Source of the DNA: Caproiciproducens sp. MSJ-32
GTDB lineage: Bacteria > Bacillota > Clostridia > Clostridiales > Clostridiaceae
Direction: 5' to 3'
Length of the DNA: 63,081 nucleotides
NCBI RefSeq assembly: GCF_018918055.1
Contig: NZ_JAHLPS010000058.1
Location: forward strand, 1 to 63,081
Shown here: one piece after another, positions 52,577-61,653 of the stretch
How positions within the stretch are numbered: position 1 is the first letter of the stretch
How the letters are laid out: each line of letters begins with the position of its first letter
Notes under the pieces: generated by a model
Seen by the model: the letters and a program-made list of their open reading frames with translations, nothing else
The model's database searches: none
Told to the model about the DNA's origin: nothing
Translations under genes and position numbers: made by a program

Positions 52577-54022
52577 CACTAGTGTTTAATTATTAGTGAA
52601 TATTTCCATTGACTTTTTAAAATATTCCACTACATGATTATATGGAATATAATACCATTAAAATTGGTTATAAAAACAGAATTTTTTATAGAATTATTTG
52701 GTTTTGAAGGATTCTATTTGAAATTATATCAGCAACTATTTAAAATGTTAGACCATTTATAATTGTTAACTTCGTAAATCTCAAATAGATTATCTTTTAT
52801 AGCTCGCTTTATTTCAATCATAGTAATTTTCTTCTCCATTAGCGGCTCTATAAGCTTAAATATAGTAAAGGTCATGATACCGGTAATAATTTGAATCATT
52901 ATTGCATTTAGTGAGCGACCTATAAAAGTTTTGAATTTTAAGTTTTGTTTTATCCATTTAAAGAAAAGTTCTATTTCCCAGCGCTTTTTATAAAGCCATG
53001 CTATTTCTTCACTTAAAAGTTCATCAATATTTGTTATAAAGGTTAGTTCTTTACCATATTTATCTATAATTTTTATAAGGCGATATTCTTCTTTTGTTTG
53101 ATAAGTATATTGAGAACCCAATTTTACTATCTTATCACAGACTATTTGAGTTCCAACATCCAAAAGTCGTTTATCGCTGTGGCTTATTCTTAAATCTTTA
53201 ATTTCAGTAACTACGGCGTTATCCTTTAACCTAGTTACAAAGTATTTTTCATCCTTTGTGTATTGATCGAATTTTTGGTAATCTAAATAGCCTTTATCAA
53301 ATACGTAAATACAATGCTTTGTATCTATTAATGTATCCATAGCAGTTTTATCATGCTCGACAGCATTTGTAACAACAAATGCATCCGGAATACCCTTATT
53401 TAAATCAAATCTAGTATGAATTTTTATACCAGCTTTGCTTGATCTAAATAGAGCCCATTGGTAGAGATTTAAACTCATACTTATAGTAGTAGAATCAATT
53501 AGTTTAACAGAACCAAAGCGCTTTAAAGATTCATTTGCTGACCCTATATTTAAAGCTTTATTAATAAGCTCAGTTAAAACTGGCAAAAACACTTCGTAAT
53601 TGCGCTTATTATTATGGTATGACACTGTACTCAAGCTAACGCTTGTTACGATTGATTTTACTTTGGTAGACATACGAATGCCAAAACTTAGATCTCTTAA
53701 ACTATCTTTTTGCATTATATGATAATAAATCATTGCTTTTAAATGATCTTTAGTAAAAAATTTAGAAACTTTATTATCTGTTTTTAACATAAATGCAGAA
53801 TGTTTCAATGTGTTCCAATTGATAAACTCTATAATTTTATCAAATAATTTGATATAATTAACCACGTAGCCAGTAACCTCCTTTAGGTTTATAGTTTTTG
53901 TGGTGATTACATTAAACCAAAGGTTACTGGCTACTTTCACGTCTAAATTTATGGTAATTGGACAAATTATAACCATATCAAAATTGTCAATGGAAATTTT
54001 AATCAAAGATTAAACAGTAGTG
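52577..54022 (-). mobile_element. Complete IS4-family insertion sequence
   Basis: A 1446-bp element flanked by a perfect 9-bp direct repeat (ATATAATTT). The imperfect terminal inverted repeats begin CACTA and share TGTTTAAT and TTTCCATTGAC over about 39 bp. One transposase gene fills the element. Its intact ends, gene and duplication indicate a recent insertion, in the gap between the arginase terminator and the exonuclease gene at 54075, whose start is now only 53 bases from the element. Confidence 0.9.
52729..53865 (-). CDS. IS4-family transposase
   Basis: About 378 residues. The N-terminal region resembles DUF4372, followed by a DDE core: VKLIDSTTISMS (first Asp), YVFDKGYLDYQKFDQY (second Asp) and YKKRWEIELFFKWIKQNLK, the Y-(2)-R-(3)-E-(6)-K motif with the catalytic Glu that defines IS4. 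The GTG at 53865 is preferred since AAGGAGG lies about 11 bases upstream. The frame is open further upstream to 54006, but that part runs into the terminal inverted repeat. Confidence 0.9.
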   Translation of the reverse strand: MVNYIKLFDKIIEFINWNTLKHSAFMLKTDNKVSKFFTKDHLKAMIYYHIMQKDSLRDLSFGIRMSTKVKSIVTSVSLSTVSYHNNKRNYEVFLPVLTELINKALNIGSANESLKRFGSVKLIDSTTISMSLNLYQWALFRSSKAGIKIHTRFDLNKGIPDAFVVTNAVEHDKTAMDTLIDTKHCIYVFDKGYLDYQKFDQYTKDEKYFVTRLKDNAVVTEIKDLRISHSDKRLLDVGTQIVCDKIVKLGSQYTYQTKEEYRLIKIIDKYGKELTFITNIDELLSEEIAWLYKKRWEIELFFKWIKQNLKFKTFIGRSLNAIMIQIITGIMTFTIFKLIEPLMEKKITMIEIKRAIKDNLFEIYEVNNYKWSNILNSC

Positions 54023-54031
54023 ATATAATTT
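54023..54031. repeat. Target-site duplication of the IS4 element, right copy
   Basis: ATATAATTT, identical to 52568-52576. Confidence 0.85.
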
Positions 54032-54074
54032 ATGTTATTATATAATTTATAAACTAGTACCTTAGGAGGATAAA

Positions 54075-54704
54075 ATGAAATTATTATTTTTTGATACAGA
54101 AACGACCAGCATAAAACCAGGTAATATATGTCAATTGAGTTATATACTTGTTGATGCTTCTACTAAACCACAAACTACAATAGGTAAAAACTTTTTTTTC
54201 ACTGTAGATAATATGGATGAAGGTGCTGAAGCAGTACACGGCTTCTCCCTTGAAAAATTATATGAATTATCTGAAGGACGTGAATTTATAGATTTTATTC
54301 AAGATTTTATGCCTGATTTTTATGAAGCTGATTTTATTATTGGACATAACGTTCAATTTGATATAAAATTTTTAAAACATGAAATACAGCAACTTTGGGA
54401 TGCTGGAATGATTGAAGAAAATTGGGAACCTAAAAATACATTTTGCACTATGTCTTATTATAAAAATATATGTAAAATTCCTAGTCCAACTGGTAACATT
54501 AAAAATCCAAAATTATCTGAAGTCGTAGATTTTCTTAAAATAAGCGAAGAACAAATAATTCAAAAAGCTAATGATCTTTTTAAAGGTAGTGGAAATTATC
54601 ATGATGCAAGGTTTGATACTACTGCAACATATTTATCAGTGATTCAAGGTATGAAAAAAGGCCTAATCAAGCCTGGATATTTTTCAAATCTTTTAAAAAA
54701 GTAA
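54075..54704 (+). CDS. DnaQ-like 3'-5' exonuclease
   Basis: A 209-residue DEDDh exonuclease. Exo I is LLFFDTETTSIKPG, Exo II IIGHNVQFDIKFL, and Exo III YHDARFDTTATYL with the catalytic His. Such proteins proofread or trim DNA or RNA. AGGAGG lies six bases before the ATG. The IS4 insertion 53 bases upstream may have separated it from its original promoter, or supplied a new one. Confidence 0.85.
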   Translation: MKLLFFDTETTSIKPGNICQLSYILVDASTKPQTTIGKNFFFTVDNMDEGAEAVHGFSLEKLYELSEGREFIDFIQDFMPDFYEADFIIGHNVQFDIKFLKHEIQQLWDAGMIEENWEPKNTFCTMSYYKNICKIPSPTGNIKNPKLSEVVDFLKISEEQIIQKANDLFKGSGNYHDARFDTTATYLSVIQGMKKGLIKPGYFSNLLKK

Positions 54705-54726
54705 GAAATTTATAAAATATACTAGT

Positions 54727-54770
54727 AGAATGAGGGCATATTTGAAGCTGCTAAAATCTACCCTCATTCT
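54727..54770. terminator. Hairpin after the DnaQ-like gene
   Basis: AGAATGAGGG and CCCTCATTCT pair perfectly over ten bases around a 24-base loop. There is no T tract, so termination is less certain. It lies between convergent genes. Confidence 0.55.
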
Positions 54771-54796
54771 CCTTGCCATACTAAAAGCTAAATTAT

Positions 54797-55822
54797 TTAT
54801 ATAAAATAATACCTAATATTTGAAGCAATTTCTTCTCCTAAAATATTTCTTATAATATTTATACAAGCATTTATATTTTCTTTATAATCTCTCGCTATTA
54901 TTATTTTGCCATAATCTATTAAATTTTTATCTTCAATAACTTCAATATCAAATATATTTTCTAATTCCTTTAATTCTTTCGAAAATAAAAGAATATAGTC
55001 ACTATTTAAATACTCCTTTTTAATAAAATCAATAATATAGGACCTGTCCAAATTAAATTCTTCACTATCAGTTCCAGGAATTATTAAAATGCTCTTTTCA
55101 TTAACATTTTCCTTAAAACTTTTATCAACAGTAATAAATATTTTATCTTCTGTTTGCACTTCTTTATTATTTGAAACTAGGTAAATATTAAAATAAGAAT
55201 TATTCAATACTTTATTTGCTGTAATAAAAATTTTTACTGCTATTGAATAATCTAATATATTCATATTATCATAGCATAAAATATAAACATCCCTTTTTTC
55301 CTTTTCATTATAAGCTGCAAACTTATTTCTATCTAATTTATACGTAACCTGATCTTTAAATTTATTTATAATTTCAAAACCTAATTTCTCAAATATTCTT
55401 TTTGCTTCTTTTGTATCTGCCGAATCAATTATAGCTTCTCCGCCAAAAGTCCAAAAATAATACTCTAATAGCAGCTTTAAGGCCTCACTAGCATAACCAC
55501 GCCCTCTATGCTTATAATCTATTTTTACATTTATTCTTGCTACTTTAGTTATTGAGTTATATCCGTGAAAACTAACCTCTCCTACAGGATTATCCTTTAA
55601 ATCATAAATAAGGCAGAAAAAATTTTTCCCATCTGTTGGATAAACCATTTTCTTATAAAACATTTCCCATTTTTTCTTAGGAAAAGAATAAGCTCCTCCT
55701 ATATCCTTCATATTTTCTTCACAACCCCATAATTTTTCAACAAAAGATAATTCTTTAAATTCAGGATTACGAATATATACTTTATTTCCCCGCCTTATGT
55801 ATAAGTTATATTTTTTATCCAT
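54797..55822 (-). CDS. GNAT acetyltransferase fused to a DJ-1/PfpI-like domain
   Basis: A 341-residue two-part protein. Residues about 12-160 form a GNAT domain: VGEVSFHGYNSITKVARI, then the acetyl-CoA loop DYKHRGRGYASEALKLLLEY and KEAKRIFEKLGFEI. Residues about 185-341 look like a degenerate DJ-1/PfpI domain (DVYILCYDNMNILDYSIAVK; FNIYLVSNN; SILIIPGTDSEEF). The nucleophile elbow, where active members carry a Cys between the strand and helix, reads ILLFSKELKEL and has no Cys. The C-terminal half may thus be a sensor rather than an enzyme. I know no characterised protein with this pairing. Confidence 0.65.
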   Translation of the reverse strand: MDKKYNLYIRRGNKVYIRNPEFKELSFVEKLWGCEENMKDIGGAYSFPKKKWEMFYKKMVYPTDGKNFFCLIYDLKDNPVGEVSFHGYNSITKVARINVKIDYKHRGRGYASEALKLLLEYYFWTFGGEAIIDSADTKEAKRIFEKLGFEIINKFKDQVTYKLDRNKFAAYNEKEKRDVYILCYDNMNILDYSIAVKIFITANKVLNNSYFNIYLVSNNKEVQTEDKIFITVDKSFKENVNEKSILIIPGTDSEEFNLDRSYIIDFIKKEYLNSDYILLFSKELKELENIFDIEVIEDKNLIDYGKIIIARDYKENINACINIIRNILGEEIASNIRYYFI

Positions 55823-56006
55823 GATACCACCTATCTGTTTGCTTAATTATCTTAGTTAATATAAACTACTATCTCATAAATTAGCAATTTTATCAAGAAA
55901 GATAATTTACAAAAATCTACTTATTTTCTTATTTTATTAAATAACAGTTTTCTACAGAATATTTTTCAGAATTTTTTCACAAAAATTACAAAAACAAAAT
56001 AATTTA

Positions 56007-56040
56007 GTTTTACTAAACTCCAAGTGTTGTTTTATTAAAC
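56007..56040. promoter_or_regulatory. Upstream pair of putative operator sites
   Basis: GTTTTACTAAAC (56007-56018) and GTTTTATTAAAC (56029-56040) start exactly 22 bases apart, two helical turns. Their TA(C/T)TAAAC halves are the reverse complement of the GTTTAGTA pair downstream of the promoter. Confidence 0.6.
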
Positions 56041-56132
56041 TCAATTTTTCTTTATTCTCTTCTATTTCAATGTTTTCAAGGGTTCCAGAGATTATTTTTC
56101 AAAAAATTTTTTAATATTTTTTCAAAAAAATA

Positions 56133-56161
56133 TTGATTTATATTTTATTAATAGATATAAT
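56133..56161 (+). promoter_or_regulatory. Promoter of the XRE-pot operon
   Basis: TTGATT (56133-56138) and TATAAT (56156-56161) are separated by 17 bases. The start of transcription would be near 56168. Confidence 0.75.
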
Positions 56162-56172
56162 ATCTATTGTTT

Positions 56173-56202
56173 GTTTAGTAATCATAAACTTAGTGTTTAG
56201 TA
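56173..56202. promoter_or_regulatory. Downstream pair of putative operator sites
   Basis: GTTTAGTA occurs at 56173-56180 and 56195-56202, again exactly 22 bases apart. The pair lies just after the -10 box, where a bound repressor would block the polymerase. Confidence 0.65.
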
Positions 56203-56282
56203 TTAAGAAGAAGATAATTCTGCTAAATAATTGTCATTCTTAATAAACAATAATAAAAATATTAGTAAATAGAGGTGTATTT

Positions 56283-56822
56283 GTGAATATTGGAGAAAAA
56301 ATACGTAGATTACGTATTGAAAAACAATTAACTCAGGAAGAACTCGCAAATAGGTGTGAACTTTCTAAGGGTTTCATATCTCAAGTAGAAAACGAATTAA
56401 CCTCACCTTCAATAGCTACTTTAGTAGATATATTAGAAACCTTAGGAACAAATCTAACAGAATTTTTTAGTGATGCTAGTGAAGAAAAAATCACTTTCAC
56501 CTATGAGGATATGTTCGAAACTGAAAATGAAGAACTTAAGTATAAGATCAAATGGCTTATACCTAATGCTCAAAAAAATCAAATGGAACCTATTATGATT
56601 ACTTTAGAAGCTAATGGTCGATACATTGAAGAAGAACCTCATGAAGGTGAAGAATTTGGATATGTCCTTTCAGGATCAATAATACTTCATATAGGAAATA
56701 AAAAATTTAAAGTAAAAAAAGGAGAAAGTTTTTATTTTAAACCTAAATCAAATCATTATATTTCTAATAATGGTAAAACTCAGGCTAAAGTCCTTTGGAT
56801 TAGTACGCCGCCATCATTCTAA
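56283..56822 (+). CDS. XRE-family regulator with cupin domain (PuuR-like)
   Basis: A 179-residue regulator: N-terminal HTH (IGEKIRRLRIEKQLTQEELANRCELSKGFISQVE in family pattern, residues 2-35) and a C-terminal cupin (EEPHEGEEFGYVLSGSIILHIG and KKGESFYFKPKSNHYISN). Such proteins often control polyamine genes, and it is the first gene of the potABCD operon (24-base gap). The start is a GTG at 56283 preceded by AGAGGTG. It is the natural candidate to bind the repeated sites around its own promoter, perhaps with a polyamine as effector. Confidence 0.88.
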   Translation: MNIGEKIRRLRIEKQLTQEELANRCELSKGFISQVENELTSPSIATLVDILETLGTNLTEFFSDASEEKITFTYEDMFETENEELKYKIKWLIPNAQKNQMEPIMITLEANGRYIEEEPHEGEEFGYVLSGSIILHIGNKKFKVKKGESFYFKPKSNHYISNNGKTQAKVLWISTPPSF

Positions 56823-56846
56823 TTTATATGTAAAGAGGTGTTTTAA

Positions 56847-57896
56847 TTGAAACAAAACATTATTGAACTTAAGGGGATTTCTAAAGCTTTTGATGATAAC
56901 CTAGTTTTAGATAATATTAATTTGAGTATTAAAGAAAATGAATTTTTAACATTATTAGGCCCAAGTGGATGCGGTAAAACTACTACCTTAAGAATTATTG
57001 CTGGTTTTGAAGAAAGTGATAGTGGTGAATTATTATTTAATGGTACAGATATATCCACTTTACCTCCTTATAAAAGGCAAGTAAACACCGTATTTCAAAA
57101 ATATGCTCTATTTCCTCATATGAATGTTTATGAAAATATAGCTTTTGGCCTTAAAATAAAGAAACTTTCGAAATCTGAAATTGATAATAAAGTAAAAAAT
57201 ATTCTTAAACTTGTTTCTTTAGAGGGTTTTGAAAAAAGAAATATAGAATCATTAAGCGGTGGCCAACAACAAAGAATTGCTATAGCAAGAGCTCTTGTTA
57301 ATGAACCAAAAGTATTGCTTCTTGATGAACCTCTAGGTGCATTAGACTTAAAACTAAGAAAGGAAATGCAATTAGAACTAAAGAAAATTCAAAAAAGACT
57401 TGGAATTACATTTATTTTTGTAACTCATGATCAAGAAGAAGCCTTAACTATGTCAGATAAAATAGTTGTTATGAATAAAGGTAAAATACAACAAATGGGA
57501 ACGCCAGAAGATATATATAATGAGCCTGCCAATGCTTTTGTTGCTGGATTTATCGGCGAAAGTAATATATTTGATGCTATAATACTTGAAGACTACAAAG
57601 TTAAATTCTCTAATAAAGTATTCGATTGTGTTGATAAGGGCTTTTCGAAAAACGAAAAGGTGGATATAGTAATTAGACCTGAAGATATAAAAATTGTTCC
57701 AGCTGATAAGGGTATGTTAAAAGGAAGTGTTAAATCTGTAATTTTTAAGGGTGTCCATTATGAAATTGAAGTAGAAGAAGGAAATAATAGATGGATATTG
57801 CACAATACAAAATCTGCTGAAGTAGATTCAGTTATTGGCCTAGATATTTATCCAGAAGATATACATATAATGAGAAAGGCTGCTGAAAATGAGTAG
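56847..57896 (+). CDS. potA: Spermidine/putrescine ABC transporter ATPase
   Basis: A 349-residue ATPase: Walker [11 protein letters not shown]-loop [16 protein letters not shown], signature [15 protein letters not shown], Walker [13 protein letters not shown], switch His in [14 protein letters not shown]. The C-terminal 110 residues form the TOBE regulatory domain. It starts with a TTG (AAGAGGTG six bases upstream). Its last codons overlap potB by eight bases. Confidence 0.93.
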   Translation: MKQNIIELKGISKAFDDNLVLDNINLSIKENEFLTLLGPSGCGKTTTLRIIAGFEESDSGELLFNGTDISTLPPYKRQVNTVFQKYALFPHMNVYENIAFGLKIKKLSKSEIDNKVKNILKLVSLEGFEKRNIESLSGGQQQRIAIARALVNEPKVLLLDEPLGALDLKLRKEMQLELKKIQKRLGITFIFVTHDQEEALTMSDKIVVMNKGKIQQMGTPEDIYNEPANAFVAGFIGESNIFDAIILEDYKVKFSNKVFDCVDKGFSKNEKVDIVIRPEDIKIVPADKGMLKGSVKSVIFKGVHYEIEVEEGNNRWILHNTKSAEVDSVIGLDIYPEDIHIMRKAAENE

Positions 57897-58743
57897 AAAA
57901 AAGAAAAATTCAACAAACTTTCTAGCATATCCTTTTATCATTTGGAGCACACTTTTTATTGTAATACCTTTATTAATAGTTTTATTCTTTGCATTTACTG
58001 TTAAAAATCCTAACGGAAGCTATATGTTTTCTATAGAAAACTTTAATAAATTATTTAAAGAAGAGTATATGAATGTTTTCAAAAGAAGTTTGTGGTTAGC
58101 TTTTTTATCAACATTCTGGTGTTTGATTTTAGGTTATCCAGTAGCATATTTTATTTCAAAAATGAAACCCTCTAAGGGAAGCATAATGATACTATTATTT
58201 ATTGTTCCTATGTGGATGAACTTCCTTCTTAGGACTTATGCTTGGATGCCTATCCTCGGTAAAAATGGCTTTATCAACAATATACTTGGATATTTTAACT
58301 TAGGACCTTATCAATTTTTGTATAATGATACAGCAGTTATCTTAGGTATGATTTATAATTTCTTACCTTTTATGATACTGCCTATATATACTGTATTAAC
58401 AAAAATGGATACTAGTCTTTTAAACGCTGCTTCAGATCTTGGAGCCAATAGATTTCAAGTATTCAAAAAAATTGTTCTTCCTTTAAGCATGCCTGGGATA
58501 ATATCAGGAATAACAATGGTATTTATGCCTGCTGTTTCTACCTTTGTAATTTCAAGATTATTAGGTGGAGGACAGTATATGCTTCTTGGAAACTTGATAG
58601 AACAACAATTCACAAACGTTGGTGATTGGAACTTTGGTTCTGCAATATCTGTATTTATGATGATAATAATATTAATATCCATGGCTATTATGAGTAAATT
58701 TGATAGTGCAGATTCAAAAGAAGGGGGAGGACAATTATGGTAA
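57889..58743 (+). CDS. potB: Spermidine/putrescine ABC transporter permease PotB
   Basis: A 284-residue permease with six membrane segments. The ATPase-docking loop is [46 protein letters not shown] is a PotB signature. Overlapping starts and stops tie it to potA and potC. Confidence 0.92.
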   Translation: MSRKKKNSTNFLAYPFIIWSTLFIVIPLLIVLFFAFTVKNPNGSYMFSIENFNKLFKEEYMNVFKRSLWLAFLSTFWCLILGYPVAYFISKMKPSKGSIMILLFIVPMWMNFLLRTYAWMPILGKNGFINNILGYFNLGPYQFLYNDTAVILGMIYNFLPFMILPIYTVLTKMDTSLLNAASDLGANRFQVFKKIVLPLSMPGIISGITMVFMPAVSTFVISRLLGGGQYMLLGNLIEQQFTNVGDWNFGSAISVFMMIIILISMAIMSKFDSADSKEGGGQLW

Positions 58744-59549
58744 AAAAATTAGAAAATTTCATAAAAAGATTCTATCTTTTATTAATATTTATTTTCTTAT
58801 ATACACCTATAATATCACTAATGGTTTTCTCCTTTAATGAATCTAAAACCATGGGTAACTGGAGCGGCTTCACTTTTAAATGGTATAAAGAATTATTTAA
58901 CAACAGCAGAATAATGGAAGCATTATTTTACACTGTTTTAATTGCATTAATTTCTTCAATTATTGCTACAATAATAGGTACACTTGCGGCAATTGGAATT
59001 AATAAAATGAAAGGCTCAAAAAAAGCCCTTTTATTAAATATAAATTATTTACCAGTTTTAAACCCTGATATAGTAACAGGAATATCATTAATGAGCTTAT
59101 TTATATTTATTAGACCATTAATTAATATAGATTTTGGTTTTATAACAATGCTGCTAGCTCATATAACTTTTGATATCCCTTATGTAATATTAGCAGTACT
59201 GCCAAAATTGAGACAATTACCAGATAATGTGGAAGAGGCAGCTTTAGATCTAGGTGCCACTCCTTCTTATACTTTAAGAAAAATAATATTACCACAAATA
59301 AAACCAGGAATAATATCCGGTTTGCTTATTGCTTTTACCATGTCTATTGATGATTTTGTTATTAGTTTCTTTACTACTGGTCCTGGAGTTACTAATCTTT
59401 CAATAGAAATTTACTCTATGGCTAGAAGAGGTATAAAACCTGAAATTAATGCATTATCAACTTTAATGTTTATTACTGTTTTATGTCTTCTATTAATAGC
59501 AAATAGAAAAGAATTTATATCAAGAGGTGATAAAATTGAAAAAAATTAA
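58737..59549 (+). CDS. potC: Spermidine/putrescine ABC transporter permease PotC
   Basis: A 270-residue permease with six membrane segments. The docking loop is AALDLGATPSYTLRKIILPQIKPGIISG, and SIDDFVISFFTTGPGVTNLSI is typical of PotC. It overlaps potB by seven bases at its start and reaches the ribosome site and first codons of potD at its end. Confidence 0.92.
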   Translation: MVKKLENFIKRFYLLLIFIFLYTPIISLMVFSFNESKTMGNWSGFTFKWYKELFNNSRIMEALFYTVLIALISSIIATIIGTLAAIGINKMKGSKKALLLNINYLPVLNPDIVTGISLMSLFIFIRPLINIDFGFITMLLAHITFDIPYVILAVLPKLRQLPDNVEEAALDLGATPSYTLRKIILPQIKPGIISGLLIAFTMSIDDFVISFFTTGPGVTNLSIEIYSMARRGIKPEINALSTLMFITVLCLLLIANRKEFISRGDKIEKN

Positions 59550-60606
59550 ACAAATTCTTGCACTATGTTCATCATTTCTATTACTATCTTCATCCTTAGC
59601 TGGATGCTCATCTAAGGGTAAGGAAAATAATGGAGAACAAAGAGTTTTAAATGTATTTAACTATGGAGACTATATTGATGAAGATCTTATAGAGAAATTT
59701 GAAAAAGAAACAGGAATAAAAGTTATCTATGATACTTATGAAACTAATGAAATAATGTATCAAAAAGTAAAAAGTAACCCTGGAGTATATGATATATTAT
59801 TCCCATCCGATTATATGATTGAAAAAATGATCAAGGAAGATATGTTAGAAAAACTTGATTTTAACAATATTCCTAACTATCAATATATTGGAGATCAATA
59901 TAAAAATTTAGTTTATGATCCAAATAATGAATACTCTGTTCCATATATGTGGGGAACTATTGGGATAATATATAATGCTGATAATATAAAAGATACTATT
60001 GATAGCTGGAATGACCTTTGGAATGAAAAATATTCTGGTGATATTTTAATGTTTGACTCAATAAGAGATACTCTTGCAATTTCATTAGCAAGAAAAGGAT
60101 ATTCTATTAACTCTACAAATCAAAAAGAAATAGAAGAAGCCGCAAATGAATTAATTAAACAAAAGCCATTAGTTCAAGCTTACATTATGGATGAAGTAAA
60201 AGAAAAAATGGTTAATGGAGAAGCGAATTTCGCAACTGTTTATTCAGGAGATGCAATATATATTCAACAAGATGCACCTGATATTAATTTCAAATATGTA
60301 GTTCCTAAAGAAGGTTCTAATATTTGGTTTGATGCTATGGTTATTCCAAAAGGTGCTGCTAATAAAAAAGAAGCTGAAGAATTTATTAATTTCTTAAGTG
60401 ATCCTGAAAATGCAAAACAAAATGTTGAATATATTGGATATTCTACTCCAAATGTAGCTGCTTACGAACTATTAGATGAAGAAATGCAAAGTAATGAAAC
60501 AGCATATCCTTCAGAAGACATTCTAAAAAAATGCGAAATTTATAGAGACTTAGGTGAAAATATAAAACTTTATGATGATGCATGGCTAAATGTTAAAATG
60601 AAATAA
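59536..60606 (+). CDS. potD: Spermidine/putrescine-binding lipoprotein PotD
   Basis: A 356-residue binding protein. The signal peptide ends in LAGCSS (lipobox). LNVFNYGDYIDEDLIEKFEKETG, YDILFPSDYMIEKMI and PYMWGTIGIIYN match PotD; acidic and aromatic residues of these segments hold the polyamine. The TTG at 59536 is chosen as start because AGAGGTG lies six bases upstream; a GTG nine bases earlier is part of that site. It overlaps the potC stop. Confidence 0.92.
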   Translation: MKKIKQILALCSSFLLLSSSLAGCSSKGKENNGEQRVLNVFNYGDYIDEDLIEKFEKETGIKVIYDTYETNEIMYQKVKSNPGVYDILFPSDYMIEKMIKEDMLEKLDFNNIPNYQYIGDQYKNLVYDPNNEYSVPYMWGTIGIIYNADNIKDTIDSWNDLWNEKYSGDILMFDSIRDTLAISLARKGYSINSTNQKEIEEAANELIKQKPLVQAYIMDEVKEKMVNGEANFATVYSGDAIYIQQDAPDINFKYVVPKEGSNIWFDAMVIPKGAANKKEAEEFINFLSDPENAKQNVEYIGYSTPNVAAYELLDEEMQSNETAYPSEDILKKCEIYRDLGENIKLYDDAWLNVKMK

Positions 60607-60616
60607 GTAATATTAC

Positions 60617-60660
60617 AAAGGGAACTTTATGTTAACTAATCGTTAAATAAAGTTCCCTTT
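60617..60660 (+). terminator. Terminator of the pot operon
   Basis: AAAGGGAACTTTAT and ATAAAGTTCCCTTT pair perfectly over 14 bases around a 16-base loop that contains a smaller GTTAAC/GTTAA pairing. A pyrimidine-rich tract follows. Confidence 0.88.
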
Positions 60661-60683
60661 CTCTTTCCTATTTTCTAAAAAAA

Positions 60684-61088
60684 TTAATTGTTTCTAAACC
60701 ATAATTCTATTTCTCTTTTAGCATTTTCCACGCTATCTGATGCATGAACACAGTTTTCTCTTGTACTAGTACCATATAATCTTCTTATTGTTCCTTCTTC
60801 TGCCTTTGCAGGGTCAGTACTTCCATTAATTTTTCTTATTTTCTCAATAGCATTTTCTCCCTCTAATACCAGGGCACATAATGGCCCCTTAGTAATAAAA
60901 TCTATTAAAGGTTCGTAAAAGCTTTTTCCTATATGATCTCTATAATGTTCTGCGGCGAAACTTCTGCTAATTGTTTCCATTTTTAATTTAACAATATTTA
61001 ATCCATTTTCTTCATACATATTAATTATTTTCCCTACTAATTTTCTTTCTACCGCATCTGGTTTGATTAATACTAATGACCTCTCCAT
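60684..61088 (-). CDS. ndk: Nucleoside diphosphate kinase
   Basis: A 134-residue enzyme moving the gamma-phosphate between nucleotides. ERSLVLIKPDAVERKLVGKI is the N-terminal signature. The phosphorylated histidine is H115 in ENCVHASDSVENAKREI. GGAGG precedes the ATG. The length is slightly short of the usual 140-150, as in other clostridia. Monocistronic, divergent from acyP. Confidence 0.93.
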   Translation of the reverse strand: MERSLVLIKPDAVERKLVGKIINMYEENGLNIVKLKMETISRSFAAEHYRDHIGKSFYEPLIDFITKGPLCALVLEGENAIEKIRKINGSTDPAKAEEGTIRRLYGTSTRENCVHASDSVENAKREIELWFRNN

Positions 61089-61185
61089 AATTCTCCTCCT
61101 GTTTATTAAAGTTTCATATATTATTTTTCCCTCAATTATATTATATATGATATAATTTTTTTATAAAGAGTTAGGGAGGTATTTT

Positions 61186-61458
61186 ATGGTTAGGTATTAT
61201 ATTTTAGCACAAGGTAGAGTTCAAGGTGTAGGTTTTAGATTTTTTTGCCAAATGAATGCAACATCCCTAGGCTTAACAGGATGGGTAAGGAACCTTTATA
61301 ATGGTGATGTTGAAATAGAAGTGCAAGGAGATATAGATAGACTAGAAAAATTTATAGAACTTATTAAAGAAGGAAATAGATTTATACGTGTTGATAATTT
61401 AGATATAAAAGAAATTGATATTAATGAAAAAGAAAAGAAATTCACAGCAAAATATTAA
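61186..61458 (+). CDS. acyP: Acylphosphatase
   Basis: A 90-residue enzyme hydrolysing acyl phosphates. The phosphate-binding loop GRVQGVGFRFFCQ contains the catalytic Arg, and GWVRNLYNGDVEIEVQG the catalytic Asn. GGGAGG is a strong ribosome site. It is followed directly by the multi-hairpin repeat, whose first stem begins at the stop codon. Confidence 0.92.
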   Translation: MVRYYILAQGRVQGVGFRFFCQMNATSLGLTGWVRNLYNGDVEIEVQGDIDRLEKFIELIKEGNRFIRVDNLDIKEIDINEKEKKFTAKY

Positions 61459-61653
61459 AAGATTGTGAAGCAATCTTTATTAATGTGCAGTGTACAGTTG
61501 AGGAAATAATTCAGCTTAAGCTGAATTATAATATTTATAATCTCTAAAAGAGCTTATAGAAATATAATTTTAGAAACTACGCAGTAGTTTCTTCCTTAAC
61601 TGCTAACTGCACATTATTAACTGTAAACTAAAAGATTGCTTCGCAATCTTTTA
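61455..61653. repeat. Multi-hairpin palindromic repeat element
   Basis: About 200 bases made of four stem-loops nested in a larger inverted repeat. AAAGATTG/CAATCTTT stems lie at both ends (61458-61478 and 61630-61652). Inside them TAATGTGCAGTGTACAGTT (from 61480) pairs imperfectly with AACTGCTAACTGCACATTA (to 61618). The middle holds a perfect 24-bp palindrome (61506-61529) and a further stem at 61572-61592. There is no coding potential. It fills the space between acyP and the glucosaminidase gene and could act as their terminator. It is likely a MITE or REP-like dispersed repeat. Confidence 0.75.

Larger units (their letters stand above)
55823..56282. other. 460-base regulatory gap upstream of the XRE-pot operon
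   Basis: AT-rich, no plausible gene. It holds the promoter and the four repeated sites given separately. The left third, presumably carrying the promoter for the GNAT fusion gene, shows nothing specific. Confidence 0.7.
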
